Both the position numbers and the translations under genes were made by a program. Below the pieces are notes generated by a model that worked only from the letters and a program-made list of their open reading frames with translations, did no database searches and was not told the origin of the DNA. This document shows positions 35,001 through 46,000 of a stretch of 64,000 bases of DNA, piece after piece. Position 1 is the stretch's first letter. Every line of letters begins with the position of its first letter. The DNA is from Capitulum mitella (Eukaryota > Arthropoda > Thecostraca > Pollicipedomorpha > Pollicipedidae), in contig CP099844.1 of assembly GCA_030062745.1 (NCBI GenBank), positions 20,398,596 to 20,462,595 on the forward strand. Reading direction: 5' to 3'.

Positions 35001-37108
35001 AGTTGAAGTAACCTATTCGTCCTTCGCTCCCGCTCGTAACTAACAACGTTTTCGAGCCATTCCAGCACTATGGTACACCGAAAATTGTATTCCTGCCGTA
35101 AATGCTAAATCCAAGGGGTATGTTCAGCTCACATAAGACCAGGGGAGACCTTCAGATTTGATCATTTGTGACAAAAATGTACCTCGTAACGTTCGACGTA
35201 CCGTAGTCTTAGAATGTTCCAATCTCGACGTTTCACAACTATTCTAAATTTTTACACATTTATATATTTATAACCATTTTAACAATAAGTATTAGAATTG
35301 GTCGACGAGCACCTTTGGTGTGCTTAAAGCCTGAAAAACTTTAAGTTTAATGAACCATGCCTATTCCTTTGTCAGATGTTTTGGAGCCAGTTTGCCTTTG
35401 TGAAAGCAGCTATTAGGAACGGTTTTCATGAATCCTTCGTAGCCTTGCGTCCGTTTGCAGCACCGTCTGGGGCCCGGCCAATCGATCTTTTGGTGTCAGT
35501 GTTGGGATATACTTCCACGCACGTCTCGACGAGGTCACTCTTCATCGAAGATCCGCTTTACATGACCAAATCAGGATCGTAATGTAGGCTGAGAGGACGT
35601 TTGTCAAAATGTTAAGCAGTCAAACATTTTCTACGGAGCCTTCAGGAACCAAGCTATCTATTTTTGCCGGCTAGGGTCATGGTGACCGATTTCAAATAGA
35701 CAGAAGTTTAAATCAATTCAGTGAGGAATCCACGCAGAAGAAGATTACAGGCTACTAGGCTCCACCGTCTTATATTGTGGCGAACACCGCCAGAACCCGC
35801 TTGGAACATTGTTGTCAAGATGACTAACAGCCGTCACGTCAGCTTTCCTGAGACCAGGTTATACACTCCGTTTGGCACTCACGAGAACTTTTCCCTAGGG
35901 GCGCTTTAGACTAGTGAATATTTTCGTTTTCGTCATGGGTCAATGAAGCAGAGCGTTGGCAATAAGTATGACAGGAAATTGCGTGATTTACTTGGCGAAG
36001 TTCAGCGGAATAAAAGAGGCCAATTCATCCACGGACGAAATCGGCTTGATATTCAGCTGTCACGCGCGATGCACAATTTGTTTCAACTCCCGATACTTTT
36101 AGACCATTCAAATAAGCGCCCTGTAACGTCGCATAAAGCGCGAGGCCGACTTTGGGACGCCACTGTCGCCACCATAGGCCAGATATTGATATGCATGAGG
36201 CTCGTTAGTATGGCACTCCAAAACTTTGCGATAGTGTAACCGTTCCGTTGTCTTCGTAAAGGTCTAGCCAATGCGTAACATGTCTTAAAACGTTGTGAAC
36301 TTTCCGAAGAAAATTCGGCCTCGTAATAAAAGTTCGAACAAACCAGCATCATTTGGGTACCGGTGATCTACGTGGCGAGATTATTTGCCATAATATTTAT
36401 ACGCTACCAAAGTGTTCGAAGAAACTTCATTGAAAGACCACATCTCTAAATTTTTCCGTGCCGTTGCAAGATAACCCTCGCCACAACAGGGGGATGGTGC
36501 ACCCTGCCCCTGAGATTTTTCGCAAAAATTGCTCTGATGACTGAAATTTTGCAGAACTTTGTCTTAAACCGTTTCGCGTACACCCTGAAAATTTTGATTC
36601 AGTATCATGGGAGGTCGCTGAGCTATGACCTTTGTGTCGAGGACATGTCATGGAAAAGTCATGGTACAGCCTCGATGGTCGTTGTCTCATAACAAACGTT
36701 TTGTGTATTTTACGGCACAATCTTATGTAATCCTGTGTATGGGTGTCACCCCTGTATAGGTGACGTTCACACTTTGGTCCGTTCTTAGGCTACGGTCATC
36801 TTCGGTCAAAGTCATCCAACTATTTAAATAGTTTTCTGACCTTTGATTGACTTCTGAAGGGCCATTAAGTAATCAGGAATGCTGGATTGCACAGTGGAAG
36901 TTTTAGTACCTGCTCGTTGTCAGGTGTTCTGGCATCCTCAAAAAAACACTATGGGTTACATCCCATAGAATCCAATGGAAACCAGAATGCACGCACATGA
37001 CCCTCTTTGAGGTTGCCTGCATGGTCACTGTGTGATTTCAGAGCGTCATCGTGCAGATAAAATATCAAGCTACACGTTCGTTTTCGTTTCGTTGCTCTAT
37101 CACGTCAG
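32031..37108. other. Unassigned AT-rich stretch
   Basis: Holds the inverted repeat with arms 34560-34581/34607-34628, a related aat.ttcc.atctcgacg word at 34551 and 35215, a GGCCGGGCC block at 34947-34964 and the MITE-related relic at 36480-36700. No exon recognised before 37109. Confidence 0.5.
36480..36700 (-). mobile_element. Distant relic related to the TTAA-flanked MITE
   Basis: On the minus strand the segment aaggtcatagctcagcgacc followed by a ...tgaatcaaaattttcagggtgtac stretch parallels the MITE interior module (ggtcatagctccgtgacc, then gatatcaagctgaaac). No termini are found. It may be an old copy of a related family or a shared module. Only this ~200-bp region is comparable. Confidence 0.35.
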
Positions 37109-37336
37109 GTGAAGAAACGACGGAAGTTTGTATCAACTCCCGCTGTTCAATTGAAGGTGGCCAAACGGTGCATATTGGCGAGGCTAAAGCGTCATCCCAC
37201 TGATAAAACCACATCATCTTTCAACACCAACTTTACTCCCACATCACCTACCTCGGTTAGCCTGCGTGGGTCATTGGCGAAATGCTCTTCGTCAGCTTTC
37301 ACCATGTGTTGTCGGCAGAAGAGAAACACGAGCAGC
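37109..37336 (+). CDS. Candidate internal coding exon, basic Ser/Thr-rich, unknown
   Basis: An acceptor (tttcgttgctctatcacgtcag, ending 37108) and a good donor (agc then GTGAGT at 37337-37342) bound 228 nt, exactly 76 open codons in phase 0. The product begins VKKRRKFVSTPAVQLKVAKR and is basic and Ser/Thr-rich. No family is recognised. Splice signals are by eye only. Confidence 0.25.
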
Positions 37337-38819
37337 GTGAGTGGTAAACATCCTTCAATGAGCATTCTGAAACAAGCGGGAAAACGAATTGGTAATGAAA
37401 CATGAGAAATAGTCTTATTTTTCTTCTGAACAGTGCCTGCTTTTCTTGTTTTGGAACCGTAACGAGGAGAAGCACAGGAAACAATGGCGTGTCAGGACCG
37501 GTCCATGCGACCACATTTTCCGAGCCTTTGTTCTTACTGCACAATTGCACGCGGCCAACGTGGCGCCCCTCAAATGGCAATAAACATCCAATGCCGAGCA
37601 GACCCGAGAATGTGATGACGCCACGAGCCGGAGAGTGAGCCCAGTGGAAAGACATGCATGAAATGCTTAACAGGCCAGCGCTTTTTCCCGCGATTTTGCT
37701 CGCCATCTTTTTCTCCTCTGACCGCCGGCCACCACCTGCATTCCACTTTATACACCAGTGTCTTTTAAGTCGACGGTGCCTCGTCTCAGACATCTGCTTG
37801 CATCACGGTAATAGGGAGGCAAAACAGGATCACTCCCAGCTGTCGACGGCCCAAGCCCGCGCGCTATCCGTCGGCTGTTTTGCCGCTGAGACTCGGACCG
37901 GCCAATACCGATTCGTCAGCGAGACCCGGGCCGGGCCGGGCCGGTCCGGCTGTCGGCAGGCGGGCCGCGTGGCGTCGTATATCGTCCCGGGCGCCGGCCG
38001 GCGTCGTAAACCAGCCGGCCGCGGCCGACCGACGGTAAACACATGCCCGTCGGTGCTCAGATGACCTGCGACCCCTGGCCCGGTGGTCCTGGTTCGAATC
38101 CGGTTTGCTGCGGGATTTTTATCGTCCCCGTCAGCCGGCGAGGGACAAAGGGACTGAAAGGTGGTATGGTGGCTGTGGAGGAAGGAGTCGATCGTGACAC
38201 CACGGCGACGACGAGAGATGACGCTCTGTTACGACGGAACTGATTCCATTCTGCACTTCACCTAATTTCGTAGAAACAGCGAACCGTCAAAAACAGCTAG
38301 GTATATCTACATTCCAACGCGTCGCAGTATGTGTCACTAACGTACAGCTTGGGGCATAGTGACTGGTCAGTTCTGTCAGGGATGTGACATTTTGCTTCCT
38401 TTTGTGTATTGCATTTTGCATTTGAACTGCATTCTGACCACAAGCCTGAGATACGCTGCTCTTTTTAACCCGCTACCGATGGGGAGCGTTTGACCGCCCA
38501 CCTTCTGGGGTTTTCTAGGATTGCGAGAGAAAAAACAAACACAGCGCCACGAAACTTCGTGTACCTTTTGCTTCATCATCTTTACACCTGCTATCAAAGT
38601 TTTGACTTCAAGTCAAGTTAGGTGTCTGACTTAGGTCAGGTCAAATGGACCTATGTTAAAAAAATTAGCGCCCTGTAACTTTTTCGCAAAACAAGATATC
38701 ACAATAATACTTTCAGTGACCTTGTTCCATCTATCAAATGACCTTGATAGATGCAACAAATAAACTACTTTAGATTTTTCAGAATTTTCTGGGTCATTGG
38801 CCTAAGGTCAAGCATATTT
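37337..38819. other. Unassigned stretch with a GC block and TGACCT words
   Basis: 37835-38040 is GC-rich with tandem GGGCC at 37926-37950. The tRNA-like head is at 38046. 38580-38820 has several TGACCT words including TGACCTTGA at 38739-38747. Confidence 0.5.
38046..38114 (+). ncRNA. tRNA-like SINE head or tRNA pseudogene
   Basis: A perfect B box GGTTCGAATCC (38091-38101) lies 38 nt after an A-box-like gtgctcagatgacc. The outer 7 nt (cccgtcg / ctgcggg) can pair at five or six of seven positions including one G-U. The D-arm is poor, and it is followed by gatttttatcg and unique sequence, which favours a tRNA-derived SINE over a working tRNA. Confidence 0.45.
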
Positions 38820-39066
38820 TTAAGACATGTCATCGTTTTTTCGGAAACTGGCGAAATTCGTCATAACATTTTCGGTGTGGAGTGAAGCAGACGTCTGGTT
38901 GCTGTCATTGGGCAAGGTATCAATGACTTCCAGCCATTGACCTGAGTTCAGGTCACGAATAACTGTAATGAGCCAAAATGTACCATCGTCAAAGTCAGCG
39001 ATGGAGTATTCAGAATGAGTAGAAATGGCAGAACTGGCTTCCACAGGCGTAAGTAGTACCAGGAAC
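38820..39066 (-). CDS. Candidate terminal coding exon, unknown protein
   Basis: A textbook acceptor (taattttcttatattttttt then ag, minus strand) ends at 39067. The frame then stays open for 81 codons in phase 1 to a TAA at 38820-38822, including SEYSIADFDDGTFWLITV and DLNSGQWLEVIDTLPNDSN. Composition is balanced and looks like protein. No family is recognised. TGACCTTGA-type words flank it (38739-38747) and similar words occur in other repeat-like loci here, so it could be a transposon-derived pseudo-exon. Confidence 0.3.
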
Positions 39067-41099
39067 CTAAAAAAATATAAGAAAATTACATATTTTGAAA
39101 AAAAGAGGCTCTCGCGAATAAAGCTCAGCCAACTGCGTACTTGGTAAGCAATGAAATTTTCCAAAATTTAAGCATGAGAAGCCATCACAAGGACCACTAA
39201 GATCAAAGAAATTTACATGGATAGGCTTATGTCACGAAAGTCAAGGGACGCTAAAATTAGTTCCCGCTAATTTCTTACTGCGTATGGCTGCGACGCCCGC
39301 CGACAACTGGAGTGAAAATTGTAGTGTCTTTAACTTAACGTTTCGGCGTATATATCGAGCAAACCCGAGAAATTAGACGTGTATCGGCATCTGCGGACCT
39401 TTACTTGTGCGTTGGTGCCTTTCCCATGCGTTATTTGCCACAGCCCTTGAGATTCAGGCCGTTTCTCGGCCTCGTGCAGTCGGCTATGAGAAAACATATA
39501 TAGGACGTCAGTTTCGAGTTCTACTGGTCCTTATTTTTTATCGTGCGACCAACCGTTAGTGAATTAGAGGGGACGGTCAACCGCCCCCCCCCCCTCCCTC
39601 AGTCGGGCGTGATCGCCGCGGACCCATGGTCGTGCGCGGGTTAAAAGTCGATTTCGGGGCGTTAGAGACCGTTGCCACACACGGGCTAATAACAGTTATT
39701 ATGGATGTGGATATCAATATCGGAGTTAGAGCCTGGAGCCAGCCAAGTACACATCAGGCACAGCAACGGTTATTGCAAGCTATCATACCCGATCACCATA
39801 TCCAATAGCTTCCACTGTGCTGACTGCACGTGGCAGGTGAAAAGACGGTGGTGCACTGCCTTTCGAGGCTGTTGACCAGCGATGGTGACTGAGAGACCAT
39901 TGCCAGTCCCGCTCCCAGAGGACGCCAGTCTGAGCAGAACCTGTCAAAAGTTGGTGGCCTCATCAAGCACGGCCGAAAGCTGGCGAAACTCTCTGTCACG
40001 TATCCTAAAGTAAAACATTCTGTATATACGACTGGTGAATGGGACTTGCACAAATCTTGAGCACGAAGAGGATCTGTTTGTAATGCAAAGTCTGATGTGC
40101 TTGGCACAGGAGGCGTTGGGTTCAGTTTTGCCCTCTTAAGTTTGTGATGCAAAGTTTTGTGACTGAGCTCGTTTCGGGGTTCCGCACAAACTACAGGTAC
40201 ATACTCTCCCACATTTCCAAACGAAATTTTCATCACATTTTCGTTGTCACGTGTTTTGCCGAGACTCTCAGATGGCGGGAGTCAGATGGCCTTAACTGAG
40301 AGCCCTAGCTAGCTTTTCTCGATCAGCGATCAACATTATAAGTCAAAATTTGGAGGTTGAAGCATGAAGGCGATTTCAACAATGGCTTGCACATCCGCGT
40401 TCTTATACGCCGCCGCTGAGTTTGATCTGCATGTCGGTGTAAGGGTCATGGTCAGCGACCATAAATATTACGGATGCGCGGATGCCGTCGGTGACAGGAA
40501 TATCTCAGAGAGTACATCATTTGGTGATAGCCGAGGAATATATGTGGCCCGCTCTGTTTGAACAACCCATTAAAATTACCGGCGAAATATTTCTTCTGAC
40601 TTGATGCTCGCGGTTGTTCAGGCCGGGCCGGGATATGACATAGGCAGGCGCTCTTCCTGGCGAAAGATCCCACTTTGATGCATGATGTCTCACTGTCACC
40701 AGGGATTTCCGGACGGCCCGCAAACGTCCACTGGCAGTTTGTGATGACGCATGCATTTCAAATGGCATAGCCAGCTCCGTCGGTCCATACGTTGGCCGGG
40801 TTCACCACGGATTCAGCTCATCGCAAGAAAGGACCGAGGACCAAAAGATCTGCATCCCTTGGCAAAGTGCACTGGGGTAATAAATGCATTTGGGCGGATG
40901 CAGAGTAATAGTATCTGAGAAGTTTTAGGAGTAGCAACCGTCTTTCCATCTGACTGATGGGATTATTGATACCTCATTATGTGGTTTAGAAATGATTTGG
41001 TTGCCTTTGGATTTGTATTTATAGAAGAGCAGTGGGTCAAGGTTAAAATGCAATTACCTGTATTTTTCACTCAATTAGTAAAACGCACCAGAGTCACGT
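39067..41099. other. Unassigned stretch
   Basis: Apart from the weak ORF 39793-40236, only a C-run (39584-39593) and a GGCCGGGCCGGG block (40621-40632) are notable. Confidence 0.5.
39793..40236 (-). CDS. Unassigned 147-codon ORF
   Basis: The longest non-repetitive minus frame in this part of the window, with plausible composition in its first ~60 residues (KISFGNVGEYVPVVCAEP; LNPTPPVPSTSDFALQTDP). It has no recognisable domain or signal peptide and might be chance. A weak acceptor (ccatctgag, about 40275) and weak donor (gacag then gttctg, about 39943) could define a shorter exon. Confidence 0.15.
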   Translation of the reverse strand: MMKISFGNVGEYVPVVCAEPRNELSHKTLHHKLKRAKLNPTPPVPSTSDFALQTDPLRAQDLCKSHSPVVYTECFTLGYVTESFASFRPCLMRPPTFDRFCSDWRPLGAGLAMVSQSPSLVNSLERQCTTVFSPATCSQHSGSYWIW

Positions 41100-41175
41100 G
41101 ACCGCCGTGGTGTAGGGGCATAGCATAGCTTCATAGCGAACAGGGGGTCGCTGATTTGAATACAGGAGAGTGTGC
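41100..41175 (+). ncRNA. tRNA-like SINE head
   Basis: TGGTGTAGGGG (41108-41118) matches the A-box consensus, and the B-box position has the weaker gatttgaatac. A (TA)n tract follows at 41243, compatible with a decayed SINE tail. Confidence 0.35.
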
Positions 41176-41240
41176 AGAGCCCCGCACTACTTTGACATGA
41201 CGCAAGTGCAGATAATATATAACAAAGGAAAATCGTGACT

Positions 41241-41242
<2 letters not shown>

Positions 41243-41296
<54 letters not shown>
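41243..41296 (+). repeat. (TA)n microsatellite
   Basis: An uninterrupted TA run of about 27 units lies about 70 bp downstream of a tRNA-like SINE head, a position where SINE tails often carry simple repeats. Confidence 0.95.
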
Positions 41297-41297
<1 letters not shown>

Positions 41298-41872
41298 TGG
41301 TACCATGGAAAGAGGCGTGTACGACCACTTCTTGCTTTCACCCAGATTCGTACTGGCGACTACTCCCTCCCAGACCGCAACCTTGTTGAAGACTTGATAT
41401 GACATTGGTGGAAAATCGGCGCCCGCCGTCTCCGGCGGGTGACACAGATTAATCATCTATCAGACCTGTGGTCATGGTGGTCATATCCGACCTCGTGAAA
41501 TACCACTTGAAATCATATGTCGGTTTGTCTCGCCTTCGATTAAACTAATTTTATGACATGAAGATAACTCAGTCTGAAAGTCGTCGTATATGCAGTGAAC
41601 GAAATGAGGTTTGTGAGTCTCTCGTCAAATCATTCTCAGGAAACTCCATAAATTCCAAGATTAAGACGCAGCCTAATTCGACCTCATAAACTAAAGTGAA
41701 ATCGGACAACTGAAACGGAGTTGTTCACTTCGACGTCAAAATAAGCCAAACTAACACCCCATTTTGCTCGCTGTTATATTTTCGGCTGCGTGTCTGCGCC
41801 ACAAGCCACAATGGTTCGTATGCAACTAGTCGTTTCGGGGTTTTGGCCTGACGTGGGACATCATCAGTAGCT
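41297..41872. other. Unassigned stretch before MITE copy B
   Basis: Includes the short hairpin gcccgccgtctccggcgggtg near 41421. Nothing else recognised. Confidence 0.5.
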
Positions 41873-43090
41873 TTAACCCTATTCCCGGAGGGCTAGACGG
41901 TATGGCCGATTCCCGGCAGGGGGGGGGGCGGATTCGGCCCCCCCCTGAGATCTCGAGAACTACCTATCCGATTTCATCGCAACAAACGGCAATCGATTTG
42001 CCGTGACGTGAACTACATTTTGATAAAAAGAAATTTTCAAAATTTTGAAATTTGTGGATACAGGGGGCAAAAATGTCAAAATGGGGGGTACTTTTCGACT
42101 TCTTATAACTCCGTTGTTTATGGACCGATTTCGATGAAACTGGCATCAATCGAGAGATTATGGATAGGGCTTTTACCATGGGTATGCAAATTTGAAATTT
42201 TGAGAAAATTCATGGGCGTTCACAGGGTTTCAAAAATAGGGGGATTAGTTTTCTAATAACGGAATAAACAAAAGAGGCCAAAACACTTTTTTAGCTTCTG
42301 CTAGTCATGTTATGCTAAAGAAGTACAAATCGCATTACAATGTTTGTATAATGTTAGCATAGGCGGTGCCAGGGACATAAAAAAGGGGGAACTGTCATGG
42401 TCACACGTTTCTCAGATCAACTTGTGACCTTTGACCTTAAATGACCTCCAGTGACCTTAGGGTCACCTGGAATGATGTCGTGTGCATTCAATATTATCTG
42501 TAAACGTTTTTAATCGATTAAATTCACTCTATTCCAAAAAAATAATTTTTTGGCTATTGCGATATAGGGTACGTGCACTGACATTTTAGGTCATAGCTCC
42601 GTGACCCGACCTGATATCAAGCTGAAACCTGGTACACAAGTAGAGGGCATCTTTCTACGTCATATATATTCCGGGTTTGGCATTTGAAAAAACGGCGCCG
42701 AAATTTTTGCGAAAAAACAAATTTTGACTTTTGACCTTGACCTGACCTTGTAAAGTGACCTCAGATAAACAAAATTACATATGCACATTGCCCAACTATT
42801 TAGCTATATATTAATATAAAGTTTTAAGTTCTATCTTAAAAACTCTGTTTTTGGCAGACATTTTCCTTTTACCCTCAACATGGCCAAAAATGACCTGAGG
42901 TTCCTCCCAAAAACGTTGCCTGGCTCCGCCCCTGAGCAAAATAGAATTTCGAAATTTTGTCACGGCGCGTAGAAGGAATAGCTAGGAAAAGTCACCAATT
43001 TTCGTGAAGCTGCGTTAAAAAGCCTGGAATTGGCAAGCAAAAAACCCGAGGGGGGGCGGATTCCGCCCCCCCTGCCGGGAATAGGGTTAA
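41873..43090 (+). mobile_element. piggyBac-type MITE, full-length copy B
   Basis: The element proper (41877-43086, about 1.2 kb) is bounded on both sides by TTAA and by inverted termini: CCCTATTCCCGG at the left and CCGGGAATAGGG at the right. TTAA target duplication plus CCC/GGG ends is the signature of the piggyBac superfamily. No transposase ORF is present, so it is non-autonomous. Both subterminal regions hold a G-run/C-run hairpin around a cggattc or ggattcc core. The interior contains TGACCTTTGACCT (DR1-like, 42425-42437) and TGACCTTGA (42732-42740). It is the best-preserved of four copies in the window. Confidence 0.85.
42425..42437 (-). promoter_or_regulatory. DR1 nuclear-receptor-like element inside MITE
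   Basis: TGACCTTTGACCT, the complement of AGGTCA-A-AGGTCA, lies in the best-preserved TTAA-flanked MITE. Other copies have one or more substitutions at this place. Confidence 0.35.
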
Positions 43091-46000
43091 GGTCAGTTAA
43101 CGGATTATTTCTGAGCTTCTGGGAATCCTGCTATCGCTTGCTGTAGAAACCAATCATTTCGGTGAAATAGATCTCGCAATACATGGGGCAAAATCGCCCC
43201 TTCCCCAACTGAACGGTGGGCGGTGGAACCTCTTCATAAGTGCTGGATTTTTCTTCAAATTTTCCAACGCAAAATCAGAATGTTCGAAGTGACTGCGCCG
43301 GTATAGTAGGCGGACAACAAAGAGAAGAAAAGGCAAAATTTGCTTCTGTAGTTTTTGCCCGTCAGAGACGAAGATTAAATTGTTCATGGGACCGATGAGC
43401 ACTTCAAAAGTCAGTATTTAGTACTTGCGTGAGCAGCACTGAGGACTAGAAACAATGTTCTAATTACCAGATCCTCCGTTACTGTGTGAGCCACGCACTA
43501 TCAAAAGTTCTCCTCATGTCGTCTGTATGGTTCCGATCAAGCACTATCTCGCATCTTGTGAAAGCCCACGGAGTTTTCGCGGACAGGAGGAGCATGAAAG
43601 ATGCCTCAAGGCCCTTGACATAGCCAGTGACCGACGTGTGACCACAGCTTCGGTCGATTGCCCATCGCCCGAGGCGATACACGCCTGACCTTATGTCCGT
43701 TTGGTCTATGGCTGCTTGTTGGGTTTATTGCCGTGTGGCATTAAGCCGCGCCAGAGTAACGAAGCAGACATTTCGCTCCAGGGGGAGACGGCTCACCAAT
43801 CATATTTCTTGTCACGTGTGTCCAGTACCGCAACACTGCTGCAATGCATGAAAACAGCATTTCAGTGCAACGTGCAAGTATTGAATTCATAGACTATTAG
43901 TGGGCGCCGGCTTAGAGCTAAAGAGTGGTGCATTTCGGCCGTTAAATGCTGCGGGAACGGGCCGCTGCCCTTTGTCAAGGTCGCGTCTGGCCACGAATTT
44001 CCGCCCGACCTGGATAACTGTTCTTGGTTGGTACGAAATGGCAAAATACTGTAAGTAAGTCGGATGGGAAATTCGGAACATGATGAAACTATTTACCTTA
44101 GTTTCCGGCGGTCTTCATTTAAATATACCCTATGTACCAACTCTACGTATTTACGGAACGTGCACCGTGGTCCAACGCCCCGTACATTTATGTCTCCCAT
44201 ATAGACAAGCCGCCAAATTAATTCACGAAGCCAAATTTCAATGGACATCCACGGCAAAAATGTTGCAGCTGCGGTGAAGTCAAGACTATAATGAAACATG
44301 CGAAAGCAAACGACGATAATTGAAAACCAACTGCAGTTTCTTTGCTTGTCCGAGCCTGAACCGTTCATCCGTGGAGTATCGTGGCGTCGATGATCAGCAG
44401 CGCTAAGAACGCCACCATGACTGTGCGCGCCTCGCCGCCGTGTATCGGCCACCGCTTCTACAGGTTCACCCTGTACGGCCGTGCGGCCTCAGACACGGCT
44501 CTGCTGACTGCATGAGGACCTGTTCTGGCTGCAAGGGCCAGGGTGCGGGCAGCTCGTGGCGAGAGGTGGCGCGGGGCGAGGCGGCGCGGCGCAGGACGAA
44601 CCAGTACCAGCGCCGGTTGATCACCACCGCCGCCGGCTCATCAGCAGGCACATGTGGGCGCTTGCAACACTTGCTGCGAGCGCGCCGCCGCCGCCGGTAG
44701 TCGGGAGGCGTCGGCGAGCTTTGGTTCCTGCTGTCCCCGGCCCGGCCGGCTGCCGCCGCCGCGTGCCGAGGCTGGTCTGTGTTCCGGCTACGTGGGCCGG
44801 ACCGCGCCGCCCCAGCGGACACTGCGACCGGATCAGACCGGAAGAGGTCTTCTCCGTCACAAGTGGCTTGAATTCAGTTCAACAGCGCCGGTGCTGAATA
44901 ATTGAACGCTTCGGCAAGCTGGGATCCGGGATTTTCACGGCGAGACTCCGCCTCCGCTTACAGCCGTCTCCGACTGAGCGCAGAGGTGTGATAGCAAAGT
45001 GTGATCCCGTTTTCTTAGATATCTTTTTATCAGGCCCGTTAGTACCGACATCAAAAAACCGTTCCTGGTGGCCCTTTCATTTGGAAAAGTTGAGGGGCCG
45101 GTAAGTCAACGTTGGGGGTCTGTAAGGTATCTGTCGCCAAGCCAAAGCTTTGCAACAATAGCGTAACCATGTTTTTTGTGGGGAAGGGGTCAAAAGAATA
45201 AGAACAAAAACTGAGCGAAAAATACAAAGCATTTGGCCACCAATCGTAGCCAAGTCAAACAGCTGAAATAATGGAAAGGATTGCCCCCCCCCCCCTTTAC
45301 TCCTTTCTCCAGTTTCATTCACCCATTTGGCCCCTCTGAAACACCCCTCACTACGCCAATGATGGGAAGAGACGATGAGCTCCCATAGTCTGCTCTCGCC
45401 CCGTGCGCCTGATCGCATTGCACCCTACCGTGCTAAACAGGGAAGAGTCGTGAGTGCCGAAACATAAGTATACCGGGCGACTGCATTGTCACTAAAAGCC
45501 ACAATCGGTTATATCAATTTAACTCTTCTTTTTCGGCCCAGCCACTTAGCTACATTGGCAAAAAAAGGCGTGAAAATATTTACGTCCGTATCGAGTGGGT
45601 GGTTGCCTTCATTATCGATCTAAAAGAGACCTAATCGACACTCGTTTCCAGCAGTGGTCGGGTCGGTCGCCTGCCGACTGTGTGTTCGCTGCCCCTGAAT
45701 ACAAACGCCATTGAGTACATTACCTTCATCGTGGTTTGCTTTCGCAGTGCAAAGTTATCATCTTAACGATTATGGACGTGGAAGTGACGTTGTTGATTTG
45801 AAAGCCTCGCAGCGGTATACGTTCGTAGCTGTCGCAACATGCACAAGGTTTTGCCAGACCGAACAGATTCGGCATATCCGGAGCGATTTATATAATCGCC
45901 CGCATCCTCTGTGCAGACGAATAACTATCAATGTTGTCAGAATGTGAGACCCAACCGGTTTTTACTGACATGAAGTTATACGTTTGGAGTTTTTCTTATA

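Noticed and set aside
38046..38114. Functional tRNA gene
   Set aside because: The B box is perfect, but the D-arm does not fold and the acceptor stem has a mismatch. A SINE head or tRNA pseudogene is more likely.
44093..44905. Overlapping ORFs in the 44.4-44.8 kb GC-rich block, and a hydrophobic MVAFLALLII start near 44418 (minus)
   Set aside because: GC-rich DNA leaves all frames open; the hydrophobic stretch stops after 17 codons with no usable donor.
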